Position numbers and translations under genes: made by a program
Assembly: GCF_021390435.2 (NCBI RefSeq)
Contig: NZ_JAJVCN010000004.1
Span: 476,501 to 540,500, forward strand
Source: Kibdelosporangium philippinense
Lineage (GTDB): Bacteria > Actinomycetota > Actinomycetes > Mycobacteriales > Pseudonocardiaceae
Direction: 5' to 3'
DNA: 64,000 bases
In this document: positions 32,831 to 41,464 of the stretch, piece after piece
Position numbering within the stretch: the first letter of the stretch is position 1
Layout: each line of letters opens with the position of its first letter
Notes under the pieces: model-generated
Seen by the model: the letters and a program-made list of their open reading frames with translations, nothing else
What the model was told of the DNA's origin: nothing
Databases searched by the model: none

Positions 32831-34285
32831 GGCTCTTCGAAGTTATGCGGGGTTGAGGCATCCTCGGCCTTTGCGGGTGGTGGCGCAGCGGGTGCGCAGA
32901 CGTTGACTGACCGGGTTACGGAAGCCGTAGGCGTCGCGGGCGACGGTTTTGATGACCCGGTTGGTGCCCTCGGATCCTGCATTGGTGATGCCGGTGTCGA
33001 GGAAGGCGAGGATTTCGGGCCACCAGGCCGAGACCGTGCTGGCCAGTCGCTCCAGTTCGGGCAGGCCGGCTGTGGCGCACCGCTCGTAGAACCGCGACAG
33101 CCGGGGCCAGATCACGGCCCGGTCCGGGTGGGTGCGCGCCAGGTCGAGCAGGTCGAGCAGGTCTTCCTTGGCGTTCCACGCGGTCAGGATCGGTGTGCCG
33201 ATCCCCGTCGGGAGTGCCCGCAGGTCGTCGATCATCGGGTCGAGGTGTTTCTCGTGTATCCGGGCGGCCGAGCGGGTCAGCCGGTTGCGCAGTTCCCACT
33301 CCCGGTTGCCTTTGCGGCCTCGCCGGCCCCGCACCTGCAGGGTGACCCGGCGACGGACCTCGGTGAGGGCCTGGTTGGCCAACTGCACGAGATGGAAGTG
33401 GTCCACGACCAGCCTGGCCTGTGGTAACACGGCGCGGACCGCGGCGGCGAAGACGGTGCACATGTCGATCGCCACGACCCGGATGCCCTGGCGCCAGGCC
33501 TGGTCCCACTGGGTGATCCAGTCCCGCACGGCCACGCTGGTGCGGCCCTCGACCTGCCCGAGCAGGCCCTGCCCGCCCGCGAGGTCCACGAACCCGACAT
33601 GCCACCGATCCACTGTGACCTCCCAGCACTGCTGGTCGTCGTTCCAGGTCCACTGCGGACGGCCCCGGCGGATCTCGTCGATCCCCAGCACCGCCACCGG
33701 GTCTGGCCTGTCCGGCAGCACCGCGGCGGCGTGGGCGGTGAACGCGGCCGACACCACCGGCCAGGACAAGCCGTGATCCCGAGCGGACTGCACGATCGTG
33801 CGCCCACCATCGGCCACCGCCGCACCGGCCGCCCGCCGCAACCGACCGGTCACCCGGGCCCGCGCCGGAACCTGCTCGACCGCCTCGGTGAACGTCTTCC
33901 TGCCGCAGTCCTGCTGGTCACAGTGCCAGCGACGTTTGCGCCACCGCAGATCGACCTGTCTGCCAACCACCGGCAGATCCCTCGGCTGTGTGGTCACCCA
34001 CTCCTTGATCCTGGTCGCTGTCACGCCGCATCCCGGGCAAGCACGGGCCTGCTCGTCTGCGGTGACCAGATGGACCACCGGCCCACCGTGTGCTGCTTCA
34101 TCGACCCGAACGACAACCAGGCCGGCCAGGCCCAGCAGACGGGTCGTATCGTTAACCATGCCCGTGGCTCTTCTGTCGTGATCTTCCTGCGTAGACAACA
34201 GAAATGATCACGCACAGAGCCACGGGCCCTCACACTGGGCAGAAACCTCACGACCCAGTCAAACCCCGGCCAAGTTCGAAGAGCC
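32831..34285 (-). mobile_element. Complete ISL3-family insertion sequence
   Basis: 1455 bp. Terminal repeats begin GGCTCTTCGAA and continue GGGGTT at both ends. An 8-bp target duplication CGTATGGC flanks it (32823-32830 and 34286-34293), the length ISL3 elements make. It landed beside the terminator of the helicase-nuclease gene. A further inverted repeat (GCCCGTGGCTC... / ...GAGCCACGGGC) lies between the transposase start and the right end. Confidence 0.95.
32843..34159 (-). CDS. ISL3-family transposase
   Basis: 438 aa from MVNDTTRLLG. The N-terminal zinc ribbon has paired cysteines (ACPGCGVTATRIKEWV and CDQQDCGRKTF). The DDE core is marked by AVLGIDEIRRGRPQWTW, VAIDMCTVFAAAVRAVLPQA, VVDHFHLVQLANQAL and the C-terminal SEGTNRVIKTVARDAYGFRN. 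All family blocks are present and uninterrupted, so it looks functional. The start at 34159 is preferred to a longer frame at 34198. Confidence 0.92.
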   Translation of the reverse strand: MVNDTTRLLGLAGLVVVRVDEAAHGGPVVHLVTADEQARACPGCGVTATRIKEWVTTQPRDLPVVGRQVDLRWRKRRWHCDQQDCGRKTFTEAVEQVPARARVTGRLRRAAGAAVADGGRTIVQSARDHGLSWPVVSAAFTAHAAAVLPDRPDPVAVLGIDEIRRGRPQWTWNDDQQCWEVTVDRWHVGFVDLAGGQGLLGQVEGRTSVAVRDWITQWDQAWRQGIRVVAIDMCTVFAAAVRAVLPQARLVVDHFHLVQLANQALTEVRRRVTLQVRGRRGRKGNREWELRNRLTRSAARIHEKHLDPMIDDLRALPTGIGTPILTAWNAKEDLLDLLDLARTHPDRAVIWPRLSRFYERCATAGLPELERLASTVSAWWPEILAFLDTGITNAGSEGTNRVIKTVARDAYGFRNPVSQRLRTRCATTRKGRGCLNPA

Positions 34286-34291
34286 CGTATG

Positions 34292-34323
34292 GCGTCCCAA
34301 CCTCAGTTGTGAGGCTGGGACGC
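34292..34323 (-). terminator. Hairpin terminator of helicase-nuclease gene
   Basis: GCGTCCCAACCTCA, loop GTTG, TGAGGCTGGGACGC: a 14-bp stem with one mismatch, 17 bp past the stop of the minus-strand gene at 34341. The ISL3 target duplication overlaps its left edge (34286-34293). Confidence 0.7.
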
Positions 34324-34340
34324 GGTCCATACTCGCTGGA

Positions 34341-36926
34341 TCAGCCGAAGATCCGGAGAACACTGGCTTTCCGCACTAACTTGCCGTTACTTGGGGAGAG
34401 CAGCCTGGCGAGCCACTCACCTTGCGGTAGCTGCTTTTCCACGATTCCGCGGGCCTCGCCCCGCTCTGCTGCGCTACCACTTCCGAACGCACCGTGGTAG
34501 GCCATAAAGCGTTCCTGCATCTGGTCGAAGAGTGCCTCTGCGGCATCCTCGTGAAGGAGTGTGATGGCGGAACGAGCTGCATCGGCTGCGTCTTGCTCGA
34601 CGTCTGCCAGGACGGTCAGGAGGCACCCGGTCACTACCGCACTTGGGTGTTTGTCTTGCTCGACGCGTAGCTGGCCCAGCAACTGGTTGATGTCGTCACG
34701 TGGTACGGCCTCCGGGCCGCTACCTGTTTTCACTTCCCATACCCGGCGTTGTCCCTTGCGGGATGTCGCCCATACCCAGCGCGCGTCGGTGGCACTAGGT
34801 CCTTTCGGGCGGTCGCCTGTGGCTCCACATAATTGCGCGAGGGTTTGTAATGCTTCGCAGCGTTCGTCATGTGTGCCCATCAGCATTGTCCGTGCTCGTG
34901 CCAAGCGGCCGGGTAGTTTGCTGCCGACCTCACGGATCCACTTGTCCCACTCGAGGAACAGGCTGTCGTGTGTGGCTGGAGCGATGTTGCTGCCCTTCAG
35001 TTCGTCGGCAGTGCGGCTGAGTCGAACGAACCATGCTGTCCTTGGTGCCGAGGTGATCGCTTGTTTGATCGCGTCTTGGGCTGCACGTGCGCTGCGGTTG
35101 TCGTGCTGGAGGTAAAGCGCGTGTGCTTGTACGTATCGCCAGAATGCGCTGTGTTCGGGTTCATTGCCGTCCGCCAGTTTCTCTCCGGCTGTCTGTGCGT
35201 AGTCTGCTGCGCTCCGGTAGTCACCGAGCCATAGCCGGTTGATTGCCTCGACTTCATTGTCGGCGCTGTCGACACCAGCGGCTCCAGTGACCTTCCGGCC
35301 AGGCCTGGCGCGGCCAGAACGGCTGGCAGCAGACGCTGGGGTTTCCGGTGCTTCTATGTGGTCCCGGTGTGTTCGCCAGAAGTGTTGTGCGGTGGCGATG
35401 ACGGCGCTCCAGCCTTTGCCGTGTAGTTCGAGCGCTCTTCGGACGACTTGTTGAACATCTGAGCCGAGGGAAGCTCGGACCGTGCTGTCCGCCAATGCGT
35501 TGGCGAAACCTGCATCGAGGCCTAGGTATAGGGCTGAGTCGGTCTCACTACGGTTGGCGCGACCCAGCGCTTGGGTTACTCGTTGACCGACGCGGTGCCT
35601 CATGTAGGCGGCGTCTCCGAGATACGCCATCACGAAGCGTTCGAATTCGGTGGAAGCCGCTGGGACGCTCGGGATGATGACTAGCCGGCAAGTCTCGCCA
35701 GGAAAATCAAGGCCGTCGAATCGGCCTGCGGTAACGAGATGGGCGCGGGAAGTCACGCGCCATTGGTCAATCGGTGAGTCATCGCCTGCCTGGAGGCGGA
35801 ACACGGTGCGGCCAGCTTCGACGAGCCGATTCTCGATGTGATCAGCTTCCGGGTTACTCGCACACAACCATGCGACGCGGCCAGGGCCGTCAGCCGCTGC
35901 CGAGTCAGATTGGTCAAGAGCGAAGTCGAACGGGTCCGTGTCCAAGCCCTCGTCGGCAAGCGGGTTGATGAGGAATGTCCTGCGGCCGGTAGAGGTGACT
36001 CTCAGTTCATCTGGAGTCTCGATCGCTACGAGCGGCCGGGTCCCCAACCTTCGCTGAAGATCTCCTGGTCGACCGAGCGTTGCGGACAAGTAAATGCGCT
36101 TCTTCGACGCTGAGTAGCCGGAAACCGTGTGCGTGGGAGGATGGTACGGCCTGATCTCGAGCGCAGATGGTCCAATGAGGACACCACACCTGGTGATATG
36201 GCTGCGGAGAGCCTCCTGCCAGACGATCCGTGCGCTCCGATCAGCGGCAAGGAAAATCGACTCGTCGACGAGATCGCTGGCGGTATCGGCGATGGAAGCC
36301 CAGTCATTGAAGGCGATCAGCTCTGGTGGGCTAGCGGGTGGTGCCGCACCGTCGCGCAGAGCTTTCAGCGTCGGGTACGCGTCCGGTGCCTGTTGCAGAA
36401 TGAGATCACACAGCTCTTGGTAAAGGGTCGTGCCGCCGCGAGGGTTGCGCGGGATACGCATCGTGAACAAGCTCGTTAGCGGTTGTTCGGCCAGATGCGC
36501 GTCGTCGAAGATCACCAGGTCCGCTGGTTCGATCTTGGGACGGCTGTTGAAGTAGACCCAGTAGTTCATGACACCGACGGCTTGAGCTTGGTGGTAGTCA
36601 TCGACCGCAGCGCCTGGGTAGTGGCCGCTATAGAAGCGATGAACGGGAAGATCAGGTAAGCCGGTCGCTTCTTGCTCCACCTGTTCAGCCAACTGTTTGG
36701 TGCCAGTCAGGTAGGCCACGGACATGCCCTCGTCGAGTGCCCAGTCAGCGATCAGCAGTGCGATTAACGTTTTGCCCTCGCCGGTTGGCAACTCGATTCC
36801 AACATCTGAGCTGGTCAAATGGTTCGTCGCGAACTCGGATAAGACATGCCGTTGCGTTGGACGTAAATCTGCGAAGGCGCCCGATGCGAGCGCTTGAAGC
36901 CGACGCTCGAAGTTCACTTCAGCCAC
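34341..36926 (-). CDS. Stand-alone helicase with C-terminal nuclease-like domain
   Basis: About 861 aa from GTG 36926 (VAEVNFERRLQALASGAFAD); a longer frame to 37136 has an unconvincing extension. The SF2 motor has Walker A PTGEGKT (47-53), a DDAH box (VIFDDAHLAEQP) and second-lobe signals TSRAHLVTAGRFDGLDFPGE and QRVTQALGRANRS, closest in style to DinG/XPD-like helicases. Residues ~540-680 are helical. Near 700-750, DARWVWATSRKGQRRVWEVK provides an Asp and Glu-x-Lys arrangement typical of PD-(D/E)xK nucleases. It is a single gene with its own terminator. A one-protein defence role is plausible from architecture and location. Confidence 0.7.
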   Translation of the reverse strand: MAEVNFERRLQALASGAFADLRPTQRHVLSEFATNHLTSSDVGIELPTGEGKTLIALLIADWALDEGMSVAYLTGTKQLAEQVEQEATGLPDLPVHRFYSGHYPGAAVDDYHQAQAVGVMNYWVYFNSRPKIEPADLVIFDDAHLAEQPLTSLFTMRIPRNPRGGTTLYQELCDLILQQAPDAYPTLKALRDGAAPPASPPELIAFNDWASIADTASDLVDESIFLAADRSARIVWQEALRSHITRCGVLIGPSALEIRPYHPPTHTVSGYSASKKRIYLSATLGRPGDLQRRLGTRPLVAIETPDELRVTSTGRRTFLINPLADEGLDTDPFDFALDQSDSAAADGPGRVAWLCASNPEADHIENRLVEAGRTVFRLQAGDDSPIDQWRVTSRAHLVTAGRFDGLDFPGETCRLVIIPSVPAASTEFERFVMAYLGDAAYMRHRVGQRVTQALGRANRSETDSALYLGLDAGFANALADSTVRASLGSDVQQVVRRALELHGKGWSAVIATAQHFWRTHRDHIEAPETPASAASRSGRARPGRKVTGAAGVDSADNEVEAINRLWLGDYRSAADYAQTAGEKLADGNEPEHSAFWRYVQAHALYLQHDNRSARAAQDAIKQAITSAPRTAWFVRLSRTADELKGSNIAPATHDSLFLEWDKWIREVGSKLPGRLARARTMLMGTHDERCEALQTLAQLCGATGDRPKGPSATDARWVWATSRKGQRRVWEVKTGSGPEAVPRDDINQLLGQLRVEQDKHPSAVVTGCLLTVLADVEQDAADAARSAITLLHEDAAEALFDQMQERFMAYHGAFGSGSAAERGEARGIVEKQLPQGEWLARLLSPSNGKLVRKASVLRIFG

Positions 36927-37369
36927 CGGGCAACGTTGCCTCGGTATACCCTGATTGCACCAATGCTTTCGCGCATTGTCACCCGATTGGCCGAAGCGAA
37001 CTGAGTCACGGACTCCGAGGCAGCGACGAGCTGCTACAGGTTCGAGCCGGAACCATCCTGCGACGAGCGCACCATGCACGATGTTTGGGTAGAAAGTGCT
37101 GACTGCGGTCGGTAGACGAACGATGGTTCGCCCCACAGTCCAGACAGACTAGGTCGAAAGGCAACGGGGAAACCCTCTTGGTGCGCGAGACACTTCCGGC
37201 CTGGTTCGCCGGGCGTCCGCTGCACGAGCTAGAGGTCCGCGTCATCGCGATCACCCGTGGCGACGCGTCCTTCCTGCCGACGCCGACCACCCTGGCCGAC
37301 GCCGACGACGCGGGCAGCTTCGCCGTCGCCGCGACCGTGCTCGACCGAATGTGGTCCTTTGGGACAAGG

Positions 37370-37602
37370 AGCACGACACCGGCCAGCCGTCGTGACGGCG
37401 GCAGCTCAAGGACAGGACTGAGCGCTTCACGGGCACCGTCGAAGTCTCCCTGCTGGAGATGTGCCAGGGTGAGGTCGAGCCGGGTGACCGCAGTGTGGGC
37501 ATAGGACGGCTCCTCCGGCAGGGCGTCCGCCTCAAACGCCACGAGGACGTGTTCTAGCGACTGGATGCTCTTGTCGTGCCGCTGCCACGATCCGTACCGG
37601 CT
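37370..37602 (-). pseudogene. C-terminal fragment of an XRE-TPR regulator
   Basis: The minus-strand translation contains SIQSLEHVLVAFEADALPEE, PSYAHTAVTRLDLTLAHLQQ and ALSPVLELPPSRRLAGVV, the characteristic last TPR helices of actinobacterial XRE-TPR regulators. No helix-turn-helix or upstream half remains, and the frame degrades after the last block. Confidence 0.65.
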
Positions 37603-37994
37603 TGTTGAAATGGTGCATCGACAACCCGGTGAATGTCAGCACCCCCGCCGGCGTGTTCGCGCTGAACGCCTGTTCCACACCGTGATCATCGACCATCACG
37701 ATCATGGCTCGCCAGCGTTACGCGACACCCTTAGGTGTCCTTTGTGGATGAAATTGGTGAAGGGGTGGCTCTTCGGGGTGTTCAAGTCTTCGCTGGAGGA
37801 AAGACCGGCTCACGCCGCTGTTGTGGGCACGGTGACCTGGCGATCTTGTGGCGCAGTTCGCGCGTTGTCCTCTTTTGGGCGCCGCAGACCGTCGGCGAGT
37901 TCAGCCCTTCTGGGTATCCGTCGATCCCGAGGGGCAACCGCTCGTGTGCGCAGGACGAGTCCATATCCGCCTCGTGAAGACCGGGGAGATCGCG
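37603..37994. other. Intergenic region, no intact gene
   Basis: Short plus-strand coding-like tail (LKWCIDNPVNVSTPAGVFAL near 37603-37690) ending in a stop, then leader sequence of the zinc-finger gene. Nothing else is supported. Confidence 0.4.
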
Positions 37995-38729
37995 ATGGCG
38001 AAGCTGACGGAGGAAGAGAAGGCGCGTCGCGCGCTGAACCGGCGTCGCAAGGCCGCGTTGGAGGCCGAGGAGGACGCTATTCGGTGGGAGGAGAAGCAGC
38101 GCGAATGGGATGCGAACGGAACGCGTCTGACGTGGGCTGAACTTGTGGCCAGGGTGCCTTGTCGCGGATGCGGGCTTCCGGTCATCGACGGACGTGGGGG
38201 CTGGCCGGCTCTGCTCGCGATGGATGACGAGCAGCGTGCGGAGTATGAAGCGGCGGATGCGGACTTCAAGGAACGTCACGCGGACTGCCGTAGTCATCGT
38301 TGGAGCATGGAGGGATCGGCGACGGCGCACTGCGGATTCTGCTGTCCACCGCCGCCACTGAGTGAGGACCAGCTGGCGGCGGTCGCCTCCGTCTTGACTC
38401 GCGTTAGGCCGAAAGATCCGGCGGAGCTCGACACGTGGCAGCTGACACTGACGTGCGATCACGTCATCAGGAAGACTCAGCACCACTCACACACCTACTG
38501 GTCCGCGAGCGTAGCCACCTGTCCTGACTGTCAGCGGATACGGGGAATCGTGACGACGGAAAGGCTCCCGCCGAGCGTGGTGCGTCGTGACGCGGAGCAA
38601 CACCGACTGGCCGACGACCTTGCCAAGGCTCGCCTCGAGCACGAACGTGTGCAGAAGAGGGCCGACTCTGTTCGCACGCGCATCAACGAGCTGGAAAGCC
38701 AACTCGCCGATCTCGACAAGCCCCGGTAG
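37995..38729 (+). CDS. Multi-zinc-finger protein with C-terminal coiled coil
   Basis: 244 aa from MAKLTEEEKARR, with GGGGAG seven bases ahead. A basic/acidic helix at residues 1-45 is followed by probable metal-binding pairs: PCRGCGLPV, HCGFCCPPP, TCDH and TCPDCQRI. Residues ~195-244 form a coiled coil (ADDLAKARLEHERVQKRADS). Family unknown. The gene lies 110 bp upstream of the large serine recombinase on the same strand, so it may belong to the same mobile element, perhaps as a DNA-binding accessory or directionality factor. The layout also resembles nucleic-acid-binding proteins in general. Confidence 0.6.
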   Translation: MAKLTEEEKARRALNRRRKAALEAEEDAIRWEEKQREWDANGTRLTWAELVARVPCRGCGLPVIDGRGGWPALLAMDDEQRAEYEAADADFKERHADCRSHRWSMEGSATAHCGFCCPPPPLSEDQLAAVASVLTRVRPKDPAELDTWQLTLTCDHVIRKTQHHSHTYWSASVATCPDCQRIRGIVTTERLPPSVVRRDAEQHRLADDLAKARLEHERVQKRADSVRTRINELESQLADLDKPR

Positions 38730-38839
38730 CCGAACCGCGAGGAGAACCGCGCAGACCTGACCGACGTAATTCGCGACCTTCTTCATTGGGCCGCACAACA
38801 GCAACCCGGCGAACAGTCCACTAAGGATGGTGAAGCCGT

Positions 38840-40684
38840 ATGACCGCGGATGAGGTGACCACCAACCTTCTTGCGCCGGCCTTGTTGTCCGCCACCGTGT
38901 TGGTGTCTGGGCCGACAGGGCTGTCGGACTACGCCGTTTCGCCGTTGGGTGTCCCGGTGGCATTGCTGCGCAATGAAGTGCGGGTGGCGTTCCTCGGCCG
39001 TACGTCCACGGAGGATCAGCAAGATCCACGCCAGTCGCTGCTGCGCCAACTAGGCAACGCCAAGGTCGCCATTCCTGAGTCATGGGTAATCGTGGCGCAC
39101 TTCTACGACGTCGAGTCGGGCCGGATGGAGTTGGACCAACGCGGCCAGGGCGGGAACTACGAGCGGTTCGACATCCCGATCGCCCGCGACGGCGGGATCG
39201 CCGACCTGCTGGACGAAGCACGGCATCCCGGTCGACGGTTCGACGTTGTGCTCTGCGAGTCCATCTCCCGGGTGGCCCGTCGCGCCTACGAAGGGCTGTC
39301 CGTCGAGCGCGAGTTGGAACAGTGCGACGTGCCGCTGTTCGCCGCTAACGAGCCCATCACACTGACCGGCAGCCGGGCGCAACGGATCTTGCAACGGCGG
39401 ATCAACCAGTCAGTGGCTGAGTACGAAGTCCTCAATACGCTCGAACAGTCCTGGGGCGGATTGTGCACGCACGTCCGGGAGGGCTGGAACATCGGCAAAC
39501 CACCGTACGGTTACCGGGCGAAGACCTATCGCCATCCGAACCCCACCAAGGCGGCCAAGGGACAGACCAAGACCCGCCTGGAGCCCGACGGGATACGCGC
39601 TGAGACCGTCACGCAGATCGCGTTGTGGCGCTACCACGATGGGCTGGGCTACGCCACCATCGCCGAACGACTCAACACCGACCCGGCGACATACCCGCCT
39701 CCCACACCACCGGGCCGGGATCGGGCGCGGGGAGCGTGGGTCAAGACCAGCGTCTACGAGATCCTGCGCAACCCGAAGTACACCGGCTACCAGGTGTTCA
39801 ACCGCCGAGCGAGCCGCTCCCGGCACGGCGCGGTCAACGACCCGGTGAAATGGGTCTGGTCCACCGAGCCCGCGCACGAGCCGCTGATCCCCACGTGGAT
39901 GTACGACGAACTCGACGCCCGTCGAGCGGCCAAGCAGGGCTCCCGTGATGGTCATACCGCCAACATCCATCCTCAAACGCGCCGCACCTACCTACTGCGG
40001 GGGATGCTCATCTGTGAGTGCGGGCGACGGATGTTCGGTAGCTACCGTCACGACTCGACTTACTACAGCTGCTGGCCACGCGGCAACGACGGGGGACACC
40101 CAGGCAAATACGCCGACCATCCCCAGGCGGTCTACGTCCGTGAGGATGCCGTGCGGGACGTGGTGTCCCGGTTCTTCGCCGACCGGGTCTTTGGTGAACG
40201 GAGGCGGCAGATTGTGACGGCCGATCTCATCGGGATCGACGACCGAGCCGAGCGGGCACGACAGGCCGAGGCCGAGCGGGCACGGCTGCAACGGATCGTC
40301 GTCGACGTGGCACGACGGCAGAACTCGATCCTCCGTCAAGCCCAGCGCGGCGACCCTGACGACCCGTTCACCAAAGCCCTGCGCGGCACCTACCACGATC
40401 TCGACGCCGAGAAAACCGCAGCGCTAGCCGCCATTACCCAGTTCGATGCAACCAACAAGACCGAACCCAGCCGCCTCGCCACAACGGACATCGCCCCGCT
40501 GGATGCGCTGCGCTACCTCGCGCCCAACCTTGCCAACGTCCCTGAGCATTTGCTGCGCAGACTGTTCGAGGTCACCCACCTCAGCATCCGCCTGCACAGC
40601 GGCACCGACTACGTCACCATCACCATGCGGCTACCACCGACCAGCTACCCGAGACCGCCAGCACGGCAGAAAGAATCGCCATGA
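38840..40684 (+). CDS. Large serine recombinase (integrase)
   Basis: 614 aa. The resolvase domain has the catalytic serine in FLGRTSTEDQQDPRQSLLRQ (Ser56) and ESISRVARRAYEGLSVEREL. Next are the recombinase domain (PPYGYRAKTY, VYEILRNPKYTGYQVFNRRA), a zinc ribbon (LICECGRRMFG, YYSCWPRG) and a C-terminal coiled coil (ERARQAEAERARLQRIVVDV). All parts needed for integration are present. It marks an integrative element covering part of 32-44 kb, but I could not identify its att sites; serine integrases often use short cores inside genes. Confidence 0.9.
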   Translation: MTADEVTTNLLAPALLSATVLVSGPTGLSDYAVSPLGVPVALLRNEVRVAFLGRTSTEDQQDPRQSLLRQLGNAKVAIPESWVIVAHFYDVESGRMELDQRGQGGNYERFDIPIARDGGIADLLDEARHPGRRFDVVLCESISRVARRAYEGLSVERELEQCDVPLFAANEPITLTGSRAQRILQRRINQSVAEYEVLNTLEQSWGGLCTHVREGWNIGKPPYGYRAKTYRHPNPTKAAKGQTKTRLEPDGIRAETVTQIALWRYHDGLGYATIAERLNTDPATYPPPTPPGRDRARGAWVKTSVYEILRNPKYTGYQVFNRRASRSRHGAVNDPVKWVWSTEPAHEPLIPTWMYDELDARRAAKQGSRDGHTANIHPQTRRTYLLRGMLICECGRRMFGSYRHDSTYYSCWPRGNDGGHPGKYADHPQAVYVREDAVRDVVSRFFADRVFGERRRQIVTADLIGIDDRAERARQAEAERARLQRIVVDVARRQNSILRQAQRGDPDDPFTKALRGTYHDLDAEKTAALAAITQFDATNKTEPSRLATTDIAPLDALRYLAPNLANVPEHLLRRLFEVTHLSIRLHSGTDYVTITMRLPPTSYPRPPARQKESP

Positions 40685-40845
40685 TCAACACCCGGGACTG
40701 TTTCACGATCGGTATTTCCGGCCCGACGCGCCGGTGCTCAAGCCCGCTATTTCAGTCCTTGACGATCGGCACCCCCGGCGAGGGCGGAAGGTACTCCGTC
40801 GAACGCGAATGTCCGTAGCCCTCGATAGTCTTCTCCGGTGCACAT

Positions 40846-41083
40846 TGACGATGTCGTGGCACCGCAAACCGTGAGCGTGATCCGTGATGCGTTGAGCCGC
40901 TGGCGCGGACTCAATGAGCATCACGTGTTTGAGCGCCTATGCCTGGATTTCGCCAGGGCACGCCTTCATCCCGACTTTGTTCTGCCGACTGGACCGTGAG
41001 GGCAGGCGGAGACCAGGGGCATGACTTCGAGACCTTCATATCCTTTGTCGCTTACTCAGATGGCGTACAACCCTGAAGACCTG
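40846..41083 (+). pseudogene. N-terminal remnant of a restriction-endonuclease-like gene
   Basis: GTG at about 40856 opens a frame reading VAPQTVSVIRDALSRWRGLN, EHHVFERLCLDFARARLHPD and FVLPTGP. A stop at 40997 is bypassed by a +1 shift, after which GGDQGHDFETFISF continues to a stop at 41083. GGDxGxDFET blocks after such an N terminus are seen in Mrr-like nuclease proteins. Only ~75 residues remain, with no downstream part, so it is a decayed fragment. Confidence 0.5.
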
Positions 41084-41412
41084 ATTCCCGCCAACCGTTG
41101 GACACCATGCCGACACAAGATCTAACGACGTGGAGTGTTGCACGGCACAGCGATGTCCCTGCCATGCAGAATCCGTACTCGGCCCGTCTGAGCCAGGGAA
41201 CTTGAGAAGCGGCCGCATCGGCCGCGAGGACGTGGTGGGATGTGGCGGTGTTACTGACTAACGAGCAGATCCGCGAGCAGGCGGACTGCATCGCTCAGCA
41301 TGCGGCCAGCCTGGTCGACCGGGGCTGCGGACGGTTTCGCGGTCCAGCCGGGAAGCCCGCTGGCCGGAGACGACGCGGGCCAGCTGGTCGGGTAACCTTC
41401 CGCTCTTCGGCA
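41084..41412. other. Intergenic region with a short broken frame
   Basis: From 41242 a frame reads MAVLLTNEQIREQADCIAQH and AASLVDRG, then becomes protein-like only in another frame (ADGFAVQPGSPLAGDDAGQL to a stop at 41396), suggesting a frameshifted remnant. No intact gene. Confidence 0.35.
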
Positions 41413-41442
41413 ACGACATGTCCGCCGGATGCGACATGTCGT
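41413..41442. promoter_or_regulatory. Inverted repeat ahead of DUF262 gene
   Basis: ACGACATGTC (41413-41422) and its exact complement GACATGTCGT (41433-41442), 10 bp apart. Each arm contains the palindrome GACATGTC. The right arm ends 22 bp before the DUF262 start. It could be an operator for an unlinked regulator, or a leader hairpin over the ribosome-binding region. Confidence 0.55.
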
Positions 41443-41464
41443 CGGAGTAAGGGGAAGAGCCGTA

